Source of the DNA: DATBGO01 sp963785765
GTDB taxonomy: Bacteria > Actinomycetota > Actinomycetes > Streptosporangiales > Streptosporangiaceae
Direction: 5' to 3'
Length of the DNA: 64,000 nt
Assembly (NCBI GenBank): GCA_963785765.1
Contig: CAWAWM010000002.1
Coordinates: 620,001-684,000 of the forward strand
Below are positions 43,112-52,859 of this stretch, piece after piece. A program made the position numbers and the translations under genes. Position 1 is the stretch's first letter. The number at the start of each line of letters is the position of its first letter. Below the pieces are notes generated by a model, which saw only the letters and a list, made by a program, of their open reading frames with translations, ran no database searches and was not told where the DNA came from.

Positions 43112-44434
43112 ATGACCGAGAATCCAGCCGCCAGCGCCGCCGGCGCCCACGACGAGGTGGCCGCCCTGGCCAGCGATCTGATCAGGATCGACACCACCAA
43201 CCCCGGCGATCACTCTGGCCCGGGTGAGCGCAAGGCGGCTGAGCACGTCGCCGCGCTGCTCGCCGAGGTCGGCCTGGAGCCGGCGGTGCTTGAATCCCAC
43301 CCGGGCCGCGCCAGCGTGGTGGCCAGGATCGCCGGAGAGGACTCGTCCAGGCCGGCCCTGCTGGTCCACGGCCATCTCGACGTGGTGCCCGCTGATGCGG
43401 CCGACTGGCAGGTGCACCCGTTCTCCGGCGAGATCACCGACGGCTGCGTCTGGGGCCGCGGGGCCGTCGACATGAAGGACATGGATGCGATGATCCTGGC
43501 CGTCGTGCGGCAGCGGCTGCGGGAGGGCCGCAGGCCGCCGCGGGACGTGGTGCTGGCGTTCCTGGCCGACGAGGAGGCGGGCGGTAGGTACGGGGCGCGG
43601 TGGCTGGTGGACAACCACCCGGACCTCTTCGAGGGCGTGACCGAGGCGATCGGCGAGGTGGGCGGCTTCAGCGCGACCATCGGCGGCCAGCGCATGTACC
43701 TGATCCAGGTGGCCGAGAAGGGCATGGCCTGGATGCGGCTGACGGCGCGCGGCACGGCCGGCCACGGCTCGATGCTGAACTCGGACAACGCGGTCACCGA
43801 GCTGGCCGAGGCCGTGGCCAGGATCGGCGGGCATTCCTGGCCGGTGCAGCTGACCCCCGCCGTGCGGGCCTTCCTCACTGAGGCCTGTGCCGCCCTGGGC
43901 ATGGATTTCAGTGCGAACGGATGCCGCGACGCAGTCGAGAAGCTCGGCCCGATCTCCCGCCTGGTGGGAGCGACCCTGACCAACACGGCCAATCCGACCA
44001 TGCTCCGGGCGGGCTATAAGGTCAACGTCATTCCGCAGGCGGCCACCGCCGAGGTGGACGGCCGGTTCCTGCCCGGGCACGAGGAGGACTTCCTGGCCGA
44101 GCTGGACAGCCTGCTCGGCCCGGGGGTCAGCCGGGAGTGGGTGCACCACGACATCGCGCTTGAGACCACGTTCGATGGCGAGCTGTGCGCCGCGATGACC
44201 GCTGCGCTGCTGGCCGAGGACCCGCAGGCGCGCATCGTGCCGTACTGCCTGTCGGGCGGTACCGACGCCAAGTCGTTCTCCAGGCTCGGCATCAGGTGCT
44301 TCGGCTACGCCCCGCTCCGGCTGCCCGCCGAGCTTGACTTCGCGGGCATGTTCCATGGCGTGAACGAGCGGGTCCCGGTGGACGCGCTGCAGTTCGGCGT
44401 TCGTGTCCTGGATGAGTTCCTAGCCCGCTGCTAG
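43112..44434 (+). CDS. M20-family metallopeptidase (ArgE/DapE/CPG2-like)
   Basis: 440-residue cytoplasmic di-zinc hydrolase. The metal and catalytic residues are visible: HGHLDVVP (His, Asp), WGRGAVDMKD (bridging Asp), DEEAGG (general base and metal Glu) and the final His near the C-terminus (GMFHGVNERV). The dimerisation lid lies between. It is a peptidase or deacylase of unassigned substrate. ATG 43112 is chosen because no ribosome site supports the longer frame. It is transcribed away from tRNA-Leu and is a conserved actinobacterial gene, not part of the element. Confidence 0.85.
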   Translation: MTENPAASAAGAHDEVAALASDLIRIDTTNPGDHSGPGERKAAEHVAALLAEVGLEPAVLESHPGRASVVARIAGEDSSRPALLVHGHLDVVPADAADWQVHPFSGEITDGCVWGRGAVDMKDMDAMILAVVRQRLREGRRPPRDVVLAFLADEEAGGRYGARWLVDNHPDLFEGVTEAIGEVGGFSATIGGQRMYLIQVAEKGMAWMRLTARGTAGHGSMLNSDNAVTELAEAVARIGGHSWPVQLTPAVRAFLTEACAALGMDFSANGCRDAVEKLGPISRLVGATLTNTANPTMLRAGYKVNVIPQAATAEVDGRFLPGHEEDFLAELDSLLGPGVSREWVHHDIALETTFDGELCAAMTAALLAEDPQARIVPYCLSGGTDAKSFSRLGIRCFGYAPLRLPAELDFAGMFHGVNERVPVDALQFGVRVLDEFLARC

Positions 44435-44532
44435 GCCGTCGTACCAGGTCAGGACGGATAGGACTAGCCGCGGACGAGCCGGGAGGTGTCCGGACCCGCG
44501 CCTTTGTTTCGGCAGTTAGCAGCCGCGCACAA

Positions 44533-44554
44533 TGAGTAGTGATATGGTTACTCA
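44533..44554. promoter_or_regulatory. TGAGTA/TACTCA inverted repeat
   Basis: Perfect 6-bp arms separated by 10 bp, about 100 bp upstream of the small open frame at 44650. The shape suits a dimeric regulator binding half-sites on adjacent turns. Target and protein unknown. Confidence 0.4.
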
Positions 44555-44649
44555 ATGTGTGAGGCTGCCATTCTGGGGCGCGCCCCTGCCAATAGCGCCC
44601 CGGCTGGCAGCCGAACACATCAGGCCGGCATCGACGAGGAGGGTCGCCT

Positions 44650-44871
44650 GTGTCGCCGGAACAGGTACGGGTCTCGTGGCCGTCACCGGACGGCGGGGCT
44701 GAGCCGGGGCAGCACGGTGCCGGGCTCAGCGCGAGGGCCCGGAATCTGGGTTGCTTGATCCTCGAAGCCGGCAGCGGGCCACGGCTCGCTCCCGCGGTCA
44801 CGGCCGGCCGCGTCCTCGTGGCGCCGGGTCCGGCCGTGACCGCCTGTCACCTTCCCGCAACGGTTCACTGA
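44650..44871 (+). CDS. Doubtful small protein
   Basis: 73 residues from GTG 44650, which is preceded by GAGGAGGG at a good distance. It is rich in Gly, Pro and Ala without a recognisable fold. An overlapping frame from 44555 is less likely because it lacks such a site. It may be non-coding. Confidence 0.25.
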   Translation: MSPEQVRVSWPSPDGGAEPGQHGAGLSARARNLGCLILEAGSGPRLAPAVTAGRVLVAPGPAVTACHLPATVH

Positions 44872-44968
44872 CCAGCCACGATGGCCGGTTCAGTGCCCAC
44901 GACGCAGTCATGTAGTAGCTATCCGTTATTAATAAAGGACAGAACGTAGTAATGGCAAGGAGCAAGAG

Positions 44969-45649
44969 ATGAGCATCTGGGCCGTGTTAGCGGCGAAGCA
45001 GGCCGTCATCGCCACCGGTTTCGGAGCCGGACTGGTCCCGGGCATCGGGACGAGCTCGGTGGATGGTTTCGTCATCGGCGCCGCCATGACCGGTGCCTGT
45101 TTTACCGCGCTCACGGCACCCGGACGGGCCAGGCGGCGCGCTGCCACCATGGCCACCGCCGAGACTGCGGGGGCTGGCGTCGGCGTCATCGGTCTCGCTG
45201 GTCTCGCGAGTCCCGCCGATACCATCGACCCCGTCGCTTGCGTCGGTCTCGACAGTCCGGTCCGCCTCGCGCGTCCTGGTGACGTCGCGAGTCCCGCCCG
45301 CGTCGGTGGAGCTGAGGCCGCGCGGGCCGCGCTGCTGCGCAGGTACTTCGCGGCGGCGGAGCAGTTCGAGCCCAACTGGAGCCGGCCGGTCGAGGCTGCC
45401 GAGGATGCGCCGGACCGGGACCAGGGCGACTCTCGCCAGGACGGGTACGCGGGCGACTGGGCCGAGGACGGCGGGGGCGTGAGCGGCTACCGGAGCCGCC
45501 ACCGTCTCGGCGAGGGCAGCCCGATCCGCAGACCGCGGCAGGAAGGCCGCCGCAGCGCGCCCAAGCACGCTGCCCCTCCGTCGAGCTTTGCCAGCCGGAT
45601 GAGCGGCATGTTCGCCGGTCGCGCGGTACTCAGCGCCGTCCGGCACTGA
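44969..45649 (+). CDS. Hypothetical protein with Gly/Ala-rich N-terminus
   Basis: 226 residues, not a known family. Two hydrophobic stretches near the start (AVIATGFGAGLVPGIG, FVIGAAMTGACFTALTA) suggest a membrane hairpin. The remainder is hydrophilic, with a charged helix (AARAALLRRYFAAAEQFEPN) and a low-complexity acidic/basic tail. AAGGAGC precedes ATG 44969 well. The promoter region upstream is distinctly A/T-rich, unlike its neighbours. Function unknown. Confidence 0.55.
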   Translation: MSIWAVLAAKQAVIATGFGAGLVPGIGTSSVDGFVIGAAMTGACFTALTAPGRARRRAATMATAETAGAGVGVIGLAGLASPADTIDPVACVGLDSPVRLARPGDVASPARVGGAEAARAALLRRYFAAAEQFEPNWSRPVEAAEDAPDRDQGDSRQDGYAGDWAEDGGGVSGYRSRHRLGEGSPIRRPRQEGRRSAPKHAAPPSSFASRMSGMFAGRAVLSAVRH

Positions 45650-45793
45650 GCCGCTGCACCGCACCGGCCACCGTTCCCCGGTCCGGCCAGCCAACGACAG
45701 CGATGGCGCTTCTGCTGCGGAAACAGAAGCAGCGCTGGCACATTGCCGCTTATGGCAACCGCAGCGGGGCGGCGGTCGTGGGTCGGCAAGGTG

Positions 45794-46036
45794 CTAGGGT
45801 GCCGAGAACCTGAACAGCGCCATCCGGGCCGTACCGGGTGGCGGTGGCGTGCGGCCCGGACGGATGATCGGGCGGCGCAGCGTCGCCTTCCTGCTGCCGT
45901 CGGCGTACAGCGCGACGCGGGCAACTTCCCAGCGCCCGTACTCGGCGTGATCGGTCAGGATACGCCGGGCGACGTCCCTGGATGTTCCGCGCGGCAGATA
46001 GAGCACAAGGTAGGAGTAGTCAGCCATCACCTTCAT
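45794..46036 (-). CDS. DUF5703 family small protein
   Basis: 80 residues. YSYLVLYLPRGTSRDVARRI, then LTDHAEYGRWEVARVALYADG and RRPIIRPGRT match DUF5703, a small conserved actinobacterial family of unknown role. ATG 46036 and ATG 46027 (MADYSY) are both possible; family length favours the second. It is divergent from topA with about 220 bp between, part of which must carry the promoters of both. Confidence 0.75.
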   Translation of the reverse strand: MKVMADYSYLVLYLPRGTSRDVARRILTDHAEYGRWEVARVALYADGSRKATLRRPIIRPGRTPPPPGTARMALFRFSAP

Positions 46037-46253
46037 TGTGCTCGACCCGGGCGGTGGTTCAATCAGCGTTGAGAAAACGCGCCCGGCGATGAAGGGAACA
46101 CCCGGCATGCCACGGCGGGTTTGATGGATGGGGACGATGCGGTGGCCGGGCCGCCCGCCATAAGGGAGGCGGCCGGTCGCAGCGGTAGCGCACTAGCCGT
46201 AGTGTCAGCGCTAGAGCAGGCCGCCTGCGGTAGCCTCCAGGGCGTCCGCGGAT

Positions 46254-49055
46254 GTGAGGGTGAAGAGCGTGGCAGCAAGGACAGGTTCAGCCGCTAAGGA
46301 TGCGAAGGCTGACGGTGCCGCGGCCGGGAACGGCCGCAGGCGGCTCGTGATTGTCGAGTCGCCTGCTAAGGCACGCACGATTGCCGGGTACCTCGGCAAG
46401 GGCTACGTCGTCGAATCCAGTATTGGTCATATTCGTGACATGCCGGATAGGGCTGCTGAAATACCTACGAAATATCGCAAAGAGGCCTGGTCCCGGCTCG
46501 GCGTCGACGTGGACCACGACTTCGAGCCGCTCTACGTCGTCAATGCCGACAAGCGGCAGCAGGTGACCAAGCTCAAGCACCTGCTGAAGGACGCCGACGA
46601 ACTGCTGCTCGCCACTGATGAGGACCGTGAGGGCGAGGCCATCGCCTGGCACCTGCTCGAGGAGCTCAAGCCCAAGGTCCCGGCCCACCGGATGGTCTTC
46701 CACGAGATCACACCCGAGGCGATCGCCGAGGCGGTGGCGAACCCGCGAGAGATGGACGACGGGCTGGTCGAGGCGTATCAGACCAGGCGGGTACTGGACC
46801 GGCTGTACGGCTACGAGGTCTCGCCGGTGCTCTGGAAGAAGGTCATGCCGCAGCTGTCCGCGGGGCGGGTGCAATCGGTGGCCGTCCGGCTGGTGGTGGA
46901 CCGGGAGCGGGAGCGGATCGCGTTCCGCGGGGCACGGTACTGGGATCTGGAGGCCGTCTTCGGCACCGCCCGCCGCGCCGCGCCTGGCACCGGCCCAGCC
47001 GCCGATGCCGAGGACGTGTCGTCCTTCCCCGCGGCGCTGGTGGCCGTCGATGGCCGCCGGGTGGCCCAGGGCCGCGACTTCAGCCCGACCGGCGAGCTGA
47101 AGTCCGCCGATCTTCTGCACCTGGACGGTGAGCACGCGGCCGGCCTGGCCGACCGGCTGGACGGCGCGGACTTCGCCGTCTCGTCGGTGGAGCGCAAGCC
47201 CTACCGCAGGTCGCCCTACGCGCCGTTCCGCACCACCACGCTCCAGCAGGAGGCATCCCGCAAGCTCGGCTTCTCGGCCAAGTACGCGATGCAGGTCGCG
47301 CAGCGGCTCTATGAGAACGGCCACATCACCTATATGCGGACCGACTCCACCACGCTGTCCCAGACCGCGATAACGGCCGCCAGGACGCAGGCCCGCGAGC
47401 TGTACGGCGCCGAGTACGTGCCAGACGCCCCGCGTGTCTACGCCAGCAAGGTGAAGAGCGCGCAGGAGGCGCACGAGGCGATCAGGCCGGCCGGCGATGC
47501 CTTCCGCACTCCGGCCCGTACCGGCCTGCACGGGGATGAGCTGCGCCTTTACGAGCTGGTCTGGAAGCGCACCGTGGCCTCCCAGATGAAGGACGCCACC
47601 GGGGAGTCGGTGTCGGTCCGGGTCACTGGCGCCTCCAGCGCGGGGGAGCAGGCCGAGTTTGCGGCCTCGGGCAAGGTGATCGGCTTCTACGGGTTCCTGA
47701 AGGCTTACGTCGAGGGATCCGACGACCCCGATGCCGAGCTGGACGACAACCAGCGCCGGCTGCCTGCGCTCGCCGAGCGCGACCCGCTGACCGCGCTCAG
47801 CCTGGCCGCCGCGGACCACGCCACCAGGCCGCCGGCCAGGTACACCGAGGCGTCGCTGATCAAGGAGCTGGAAGACCGCGAGATCGGCCGGCCGTCGACG
47901 TATGCCTCGATCATCGGGACCATCCTGGATCGCGGCTACGTCTTTAAGAAGGGGACCGCGCTGGTGCCCTCGTTCGTCGCGTTCGCGGTCGTGACCCTGC
48001 TGGAACGGCACTTCGCCCAGCTGGTCGACTACGACTTCACCGCGCGGATGGAGGCGGCGCTCGACGAGATCGCCCGGGGCGAGGCCGGCCGGGTGCCCTG
48101 GCTGCGCAGGTTCTACTTCGGTACCGAGGGCGAGGAAGGCCTCAAGGAGCTGGTCAGCGACCTGGGCGACATCGATGCCCGGGACGTCAGCTCGTTCCCG
48201 CTGGCGGGTACCGACATCGTCGTCCGGGTCGGCAGGTACGGCCCGTACCTGGAGCGCGACGGGCAGCGGGTCAACGTGCCGGACGGCACGGCGCCGGACG
48301 AGCTGACTCCCGAGTTCGCCACCGAGCTGCTGAACCGGCCGAGCGGGGACAAGGTGCTTGGTACCGACCCGGAAACCGGCACCACGATCATCGCCAAGGG
48401 CGGCCGGTTCGGGCCCTACGTCACCGAGCAGCTCCCGGAAAACGCGCCGGCCTCGGCCAAGCCGCGCTCGTCCTCGCTGCTGAAATCGATGGACCTCGAC
48501 AGCGTGACCCTTGACGACGCGCTGCGGCTGCTCACCTTGCCGCGCACTCTCGGCGAGCTCGACGGTGAGCCGGTGACCGTGCAGAACGGGCGTTACGGGC
48601 CGTATGTGAAGAAGGGCACGGACAGTCGTTCCCTGGAGTCCGAGGAGCAGCTGTTCACCGTGACCCTGGACGAGGCGAAGGAGATGTTCGCCCAGCCCAA
48701 GCCGCGCGGCCGGGCGGCCCGCGCGGCTGCGGCGCCGCCGCTGCGCGAGCTGGGCACTGACCCGGCCAGCGGCAAGCCGATCGTGCTCAGGGAAGGCCGC
48801 TGGGGACCCTATGTCTCCGACGGCGAGACCAATGCCTCGCTGCGCAAGGGCGATGCGGCGGAGTCGATCACCGAGCAGCGTGCCATCGAGCTGCTGGCCG
48901 AGCGCAGGCTGGCCGCGCCAGCACCGCGGCGGAAAGCAGCACCGGCCCGCACCACTCGCGCTAAGCGACCGGCCGCCAAGCCTGCGGGGGCCAAGCCGGC
49001 GGCCGCCAAGCCGGCCGGGGCCAAGCCGGCCAGCGCCCGCGGCAAGAAGGGCTGA
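46254..49055 (+). CDS. topA: DNA topoisomerase I (type IA)
   Basis: 933 residues. Relaxes negative supercoils by a tyrosyl-DNA intermediate. The Toprim domain (VIVESPAKARTIAGYLG, TDEDREGEAIAW with the DxD metal site) is followed by the gate domains and the active Tyr near residue 360 in YMRTDST. Repeated KxGRFGPYV/NGRYGPYV units replace the zinc domains, as in other actinobacteria, and the end is a Lys/Ala/Pro tail (KPAGAKPAAAKPAGAKPA) that binds DNA. Starts GTG 46254, 46260 or 46269 are in frame; GAGGG favours the last two. No operon partner precedes; tmk and holB follow. Confidence 0.95.
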   Translation: MRVKSVAARTGSAAKDAKADGAAAGNGRRRLVIVESPAKARTIAGYLGKGYVVESSIGHIRDMPDRAAEIPTKYRKEAWSRLGVDVDHDFEPLYVVNADKRQQVTKLKHLLKDADELLLATDEDREGEAIAWHLLEELKPKVPAHRMVFHEITPEAIAEAVANPREMDDGLVEAYQTRRVLDRLYGYEVSPVLWKKVMPQLSAGRVQSVAVRLVVDRERERIAFRGARYWDLEAVFGTARRAAPGTGPAADAEDVSSFPAALVAVDGRRVAQGRDFSPTGELKSADLLHLDGEHAAGLADRLDGADFAVSSVERKPYRRSPYAPFRTTTLQQEASRKLGFSAKYAMQVAQRLYENGHITYMRTDSTTLSQTAITAARTQARELYGAEYVPDAPRVYASKVKSAQEAHEAIRPAGDAFRTPARTGLHGDELRLYELVWKRTVASQMKDATGESVSVRVTGASSAGEQAEFAASGKVIGFYGFLKAYVEGSDDPDAELDDNQRRLPALAERDPLTALSLAAADHATRPPARYTEASLIKELEDREIGRPSTYASIIGTILDRGYVFKKGTALVPSFVAFAVVTLLERHFAQLVDYDFTARMEAALDEIARGEAGRVPWLRRFYFGTEGEEGLKELVSDLGDIDARDVSSFPLAGTDIVVRVGRYGPYLERDGQRVNVPDGTAPDELTPEFATELLNRPSGDKVLGTDPETGTTIIAKGGRFGPYVTEQLPENAPASAKPRSSSLLKSMDLDSVTLDDALRLLTLPRTLGELDGEPVTVQNGRYGPYVKKGTDSRSLESEEQLFTVTLDEAKEMFAQPKPRGRAARAAAAPPLRELGTDPASGKPIVLREGRWGPYVSDGETNASLRKGDAAESITEQRAIELLAERRLAAPAPRRKAAPARTTRAKRPAAKPAGAKPAAAKPAGAKPASARGKKG

Positions 49056-49062
49056 GCCCGGC

Positions 49063-49214
49063 GCACAGTTGGCTCCGGTGCACAGCCGAACCCGGCGCAC
49101 AGTTGATCCCGGTGGGCAGTTGACTCCGGTACTCAGCCGAACCCGGGTACCAGCCGAATCCCGGTACTCAGCCGAATCCGTGCAAAGCCGACCCGATGCA
49201 AATCCGACCCGGGG
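49063..49214. repeat. 17-bp tandem array, about nine copies, downstream of topA
   Basis: Nine units of 16-18 bp run from 49063 to 49214 with a consensus near gCaCAGcCGAacCCGGt. The copies differ by 2-5 bases, so the array is old. It begins 8 bp after the topA stop and fills much of the 258-bp gap to the next gene. There are no spacers, so it is not CRISPR. Confidence 0.75.
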
Positions 49215-49313
49215 CTGGGTTGAACCCAGGCGCTGGCCTGCGCCAGGCGGGCATCGGCCAGCCTTCCGGTCGGCTGGCGGATAAGCCGGCCGTTCTGCCG
49301 ATACCCTGGCGCC

Positions 49314-51440
49314 GTGAACTTTAGATCCCCTTTGGGCGGCGGCCGGGGCGGCGCGCTGTCCATCAAGCCGTTCCGGCGGCTGTGGATCGCTGGCTCGCTG
49401 TCCAGCCTGGGGGACTGGCTGAGCCTGCTGGCGCTGACCGCGCTGGCCTTCATCCTGACCGGGAAGCACGGCGCCACGGCTCAGATCACCGCGGTCAGCG
49501 GGGTCTGGCTGATCTCGCTGCTCCCCGCGCTGCTGCTCGGCCCGCTGGCCGGAGCGGTCGCCGACCGGTTCGACCGGCGGATCAACATGATCGTCGGCGA
49601 CGTGCTGCGCGCGGTGCTGTACCTGTCCATCCCGGTGAACTTGTCGCTCGGCCTGGTCAACAAGCTGACCTGGATGTACATCGTGCAGTTCCTGGCTTCC
49701 TGCGCGTCGGTGTTCTGGACGCCGGCCAAGGACGCCGTGATCCCGAACCTGGTCCCGCCGGACCGGCTCGAGCAGGCCAATCAGCTGAGCCTGCTGACCA
49801 CCTACGGCACCGCCCCGATCGCCGGACTGGTGTTCAGCCTGCTGGCAGTGGTCAGCCGGGCACTCGGCTCGATTTCACACTATTTCTCTACCAATCAGGT
49901 CAACCTGGCGCTGTACTTCAATGCGGCGACGTTCGTGGTGTCGGCGCTGACGATTTTCACCCTCAGGGAGATCGGGCAGCGCCACCGGAGCAGGGAGATC
50001 TCCGAGCCATCGGTGGCCAAGGCCATCTGGAACGGCTGGCGGTTCATCGGCAGGAACCAGGTGGTGCGGGGCATCGTCATCGGAATGGTCGGCGCCTTTG
50101 CCGCGGCTGGCGTGATCGTGGGGCTCGGGCGGTCCTATGTCAGCTACACGCTGCACGGAGGCGACGCGGGCTGGGGCGTGGTCTTCTCGGCGATCTTCGT
50201 CGGGATCGCCTTCGGCATGGTCGTCGGCCTGCGGGTACTGCGCGGGTTCTCCAGGCGCCGGCTTTTCGGCCTGACCATCGCGTTCGCCGCCATCCCGCTG
50301 GCCCTGATCGCGCTGATCCCGAATCTGGTCGTGGTCACCATCCTGGTCGTCCTGCTGGGGTCGTGCGCGGGGACCGCTTATGTGACCGGATACACGATCG
50401 TCGGCCTCGAGGTGGACGACGACACCCGCGGCCGGACCTTCGCATTCCTGCAGTCGGCCATCAAGGTCATCCTGTTCGCGGTGATTCCGGTGGCGGCCGT
50501 CCTGGCCACGGGGCTGAGCGACGCGGTCCGGGCGGCAGCTGGCTCCGCTACCGTCCGGCTTGGCAACGTGCACTACGCCGATGTCGGGATCAACATAGTG
50601 CTCCTGATCGGCGCGGCCGTCGCCTTGCTGCTTGGCCTGGTGTCCTACCGGCAAATGGACGACCGCCGGGGCGTGCCGCTGCTTTCCGACCTGAACTCGG
50701 CCTTCCGCGGCGAGCCGTTCGCGCCTTCGCCGGTGCATGCCAACGGCAGCCAGCTCCAGCCTCCCGACAGCCACGGGCTGCTGCTCGCCCTGGAGGGCGG
50801 CGAGGGGGCCGGGAAGTCCACCCAGGCCAGGCTGCTGGCGATCTGGCTGCGTGACCAGGGTTATGACGTGGTCGCCACCCTGGAGCCTGGTGCGACCAAG
50901 GTGGGGATGCGGCTGCGGGCGCTGTTGCTCGATACCACGCACACCGGCCTGTCGGCCAGGTCCGAGACGCTGATGTACGCGGCTGACCGGGCCGAGCACG
51001 TCGCCTCGGTGATCCGCCCGGCGCTGGACCGCGGCGCGGTCGTGGTCACCGACCGGTACGTGGACTCCTCGCTGGCCTACCAGGGCGCGGGCCTGCTGCT
51101 GCCGGTCAGCGAGGTGGCCACCTTGAACCAATGGGCGACCGGCGGGCTGACACCCGACCTGACGATCGTCCTCGACCTGCCGCCGGTGGTGGGCCTGCAG
51201 CGGCGGGAACGGTCGGGTGACCGGCTGGAGGCCGAGCCCACGGCGTTCCACGAACGGGTCAGGCGCGGGTTCCTCGCGCTGGCGGAGGCGGAGCCCGAGC
51301 GTTACCTGGTGCTGGATGCGACCAGGCCGTCCGGCGACCTCAGCCGCGAAATCCAGGGCCGGGTCCGGGAGCTGCTGCCCGATCCGGTGCCGATGACTGC
51401 CGAGGAGATCACCGGCAGCATCCCGGCGGTCCGGGAATGA
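49314..51440 (+). CDS. tmk: MFS transporter fused to thymidylate kinase
   Basis: 708 residues. Residues about 15-450 form a 12-helix MFS-type transporter (ADRFDRRINM and DDDTRGRTF between helices). Residues 490-690 form dTMP kinase: LEGGEGAGKSTQ is the P-loop, LEPGAT the lid-facing segment and DRYVDSSLAYQGAG the DRY motif. The kinase makes dTDP for DNA synthesis. The fusion is known in actinobacteria. GTG 49314 lacks a clear ribosome site. holB follows 40 bp after the stop in the same direction, so the two probably share a transcript. Confidence 0.9.
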   Translation: MNFRSPLGGGRGGALSIKPFRRLWIAGSLSSLGDWLSLLALTALAFILTGKHGATAQITAVSGVWLISLLPALLLGPLAGAVADRFDRRINMIVGDVLRAVLYLSIPVNLSLGLVNKLTWMYIVQFLASCASVFWTPAKDAVIPNLVPPDRLEQANQLSLLTTYGTAPIAGLVFSLLAVVSRALGSISHYFSTNQVNLALYFNAATFVVSALTIFTLREIGQRHRSREISEPSVAKAIWNGWRFIGRNQVVRGIVIGMVGAFAAAGVIVGLGRSYVSYTLHGGDAGWGVVFSAIFVGIAFGMVVGLRVLRGFSRRRLFGLTIAFAAIPLALIALIPNLVVVTILVVLLGSCAGTAYVTGYTIVGLEVDDDTRGRTFAFLQSAIKVILFAVIPVAAVLATGLSDAVRAAAGSATVRLGNVHYADVGINIVLLIGAAVALLLGLVSYRQMDDRRGVPLLSDLNSAFRGEPFAPSPVHANGSQLQPPDSHGLLLALEGGEGAGKSTQARLLAIWLRDQGYDVVATLEPGATKVGMRLRALLLDTTHTGLSARSETLMYAADRAEHVASVIRPALDRGAVVVTDRYVDSSLAYQGAGLLLPVSEVATLNQWATGGLTPDLTIVLDLPPVVGLQRRERSGDRLEAEPTAFHERVRRGFLALAEAEPERYLVLDATRPSGDLSREIQGRVRELLPDPVPMTAEEITGSIPAVRE

Positions 51441-51480
51441 TGACCGAGGCGAGCAGCGGGAGCGGCCCGGCGGTGCGAGC

Positions 51481-52734
51481 ATGACCGGCCACGCTTTCGC
51501 CGAACTGGCTGGCCAGGAGGCGGTGGTCGGCCAGCTGCGGGCCGCGGCGGCCGCGGCCGCTGGCGCCGTGGCGGCGAGAAGCTCAGGCGGTGCCGCCAGG
51601 TTGCGGGCTGCCGCCGAGTCCGGCGAGGCTGATACCGGCTCCCCGCTCGCGATGACGCACGCGTGGCTGTTCACCGGGCCGCCCGGGTCGGGCCGCTCGG
51701 TGGCGGCCCGCGACTTCGCGGCTGCGCTGCTGTGCGATCATCAGGGCTGCGGCGAATGCTCGTCATGCCACCAGGTCGCCGGGGGCACCCACGCCGACCT
51801 GCTGCTGGTCCGGCCCGACGGGCTGTCCTACGGGGTGCGCCAGACCAGGGAGCTGGTGCTGCGCGCCGCCGCCGCGCCGGTCTACGGACGCTGGCGGGTC
51901 GTCCTGTTCGAGGACGCCGACCGGGCCACCGAGCAGGCCGCCAACGCCCTGCTCAAGGCGATCGAGGAGCCGTCGCCACGGACGGTGTGGCTGCTGTGCG
52001 CGCCGTCGGCGGCCGACCTGCCCACGACGATCAGGTCGCGATGCCGCCTGATCACCCTGCGCACGCCGCCCACTGCGGCCGTCGCCGAGGTGCTGACCCG
52101 GGAGGGCGTCAGCGAGAAGCAGGCACTCGCCGCGGCCCGGGCGGCGCAGGGACACATCGGCCGGGCCAGGCGGCTGGCCACGGACCCGGAGGCGGCCCGG
52201 CGGCGAGCCGAGGTGCTGCAGGTCCCGCTGCAGATCGGCGTGCCCCAGCCCGGCGGTGGCCTTGGCCAGGCCCTGGCGGCGGCCGCCGCGCTGGTCAAGG
52301 CGGCCGAGGCGGAGGCCGCCGCGGCGACGGAAGAGCTTGACGCGCCAGAACGGGACGCGCTGCGCCAGGCGTTCGGGGAGGGCTCGACCGGGAAGGGCGT
52401 CGCGGCCGCCGTTCGCGGCTCGGCGGGCGCCATGCGGGATCTGGAGGACCGGCAGAAGTCCCGCGCGACCCGGCTGAAGCGCGACTCGCTGGACCGGGCG
52501 CTGCTCGACCTGGCCGGATTCTACCGGGACGTGCTCGCCGTCCAGTTCGGCGCCGAGGTGGAACTCGCCAACGCTGGCCAGCACGATGAGCTGGCCAAGC
52601 TCGCTGCGGCGGGGTCGCCGGAGGCGACGGTGCGCAAGATCGAGGCGATCATGGCGTGCCGGGAGCGGCTGGCCGCGGCGGTGGCTCCGCTGCTCGCCGT
52701 CGAGGAGATGACGCTGGCCCTCGCCGCCCGCTGA
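51481..52734 (+). CDS. holB: DNA polymerase III subunit delta'
   Basis: 417 residues, part of the clamp-loader that opens the sliding clamp. It has an AAA+-like module with GPPGSGRS (Lys replaced, as is usual for delta' which does not hydrolyse ATP), the four-Cys zinc site CDHQGCGECSSCH, and DADRATEQAANALLKAIEEP followed by CAPSAADLPTTIRSRC, the sensor/arginine-finger region (SRC). An Ala-rich C-terminal helical domain completes it. ATG 51481 has only a weak ribosome site; a short overlapping frame (ATGATGACC at 51437) ends just before it. Confidence 0.9.
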   Translation: MTGHAFAELAGQEAVVGQLRAAAAAAAGAVAARSSGGAARLRAAAESGEADTGSPLAMTHAWLFTGPPGSGRSVAARDFAAALLCDHQGCGECSSCHQVAGGTHADLLLVRPDGLSYGVRQTRELVLRAAAAPVYGRWRVVLFEDADRATEQAANALLKAIEEPSPRTVWLLCAPSAADLPTTIRSRCRLITLRTPPTAAVAEVLTREGVSEKQALAAARAAQGHIGRARRLATDPEAARRRAEVLQVPLQIGVPQPGGGLGQALAAAAALVKAAEAEAAAATEELDAPERDALRQAFGEGSTGKGVAAAVRGSAGAMRDLEDRQKSRATRLKRDSLDRALLDLAGFYRDVLAVQFGAEVELANAGQHDELAKLAAAGSPEATVRKIEAIMACRERLAAAVAPLLAVEEMTLALAAR

Positions 52735-52859
52735 AGCGGCCCGGTGCAGCCGCCGACCAGACCGCCCAGACGGTAACGATGGGCGCGTGCTGCTCCGTTA
52801 CCGGGCAAAGAAGACAGCCCCGGGCGACGGCCGTCGTGATCGCACCGTAACCTGAGCGG

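Larger units (their letters stand above)
44435..44968. other. Gap with a doubtful small gene and A/T-rich promoter
   Basis: The TGAGTA-(10)-TACTCA dyad (44533-44554) and the A/T-rich stretch at 44900-44950 stand out. The latter, with TTATTAATAAAGG, is probably the promoter of the gene at 44969. One small open frame (44650) has a ribosome site; the rest is without a gene. Confidence 0.5.

Noticed and set aside
43001..44356. 451-residue minus-strand frame
   Set aside because: Antisense to the M20 peptidase, whose metal ligands are all in order.
44555..44758. 67-residue plus-strand frame
   Set aside because: No ribosome site; overlaps a frame with a better one; no family likeness.
49063..49214. 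Possible CRISPR array
   Set aside because: Contiguous 16-18 bp units without spacers and no cas genes.
46287..49469. 1060-residue open frame on the minus strand
   Set aside because: It is antisense to topA along its whole length, with Arg/Leu/Pro-rich shadow composition and no domain; topA has full catalytic motifs.
49875..51674. 599-residue minus-strand frame
   Set aside because: Antisense to the MFS-tmk fusion, which has clear motifs. Typical high-GC shadow.
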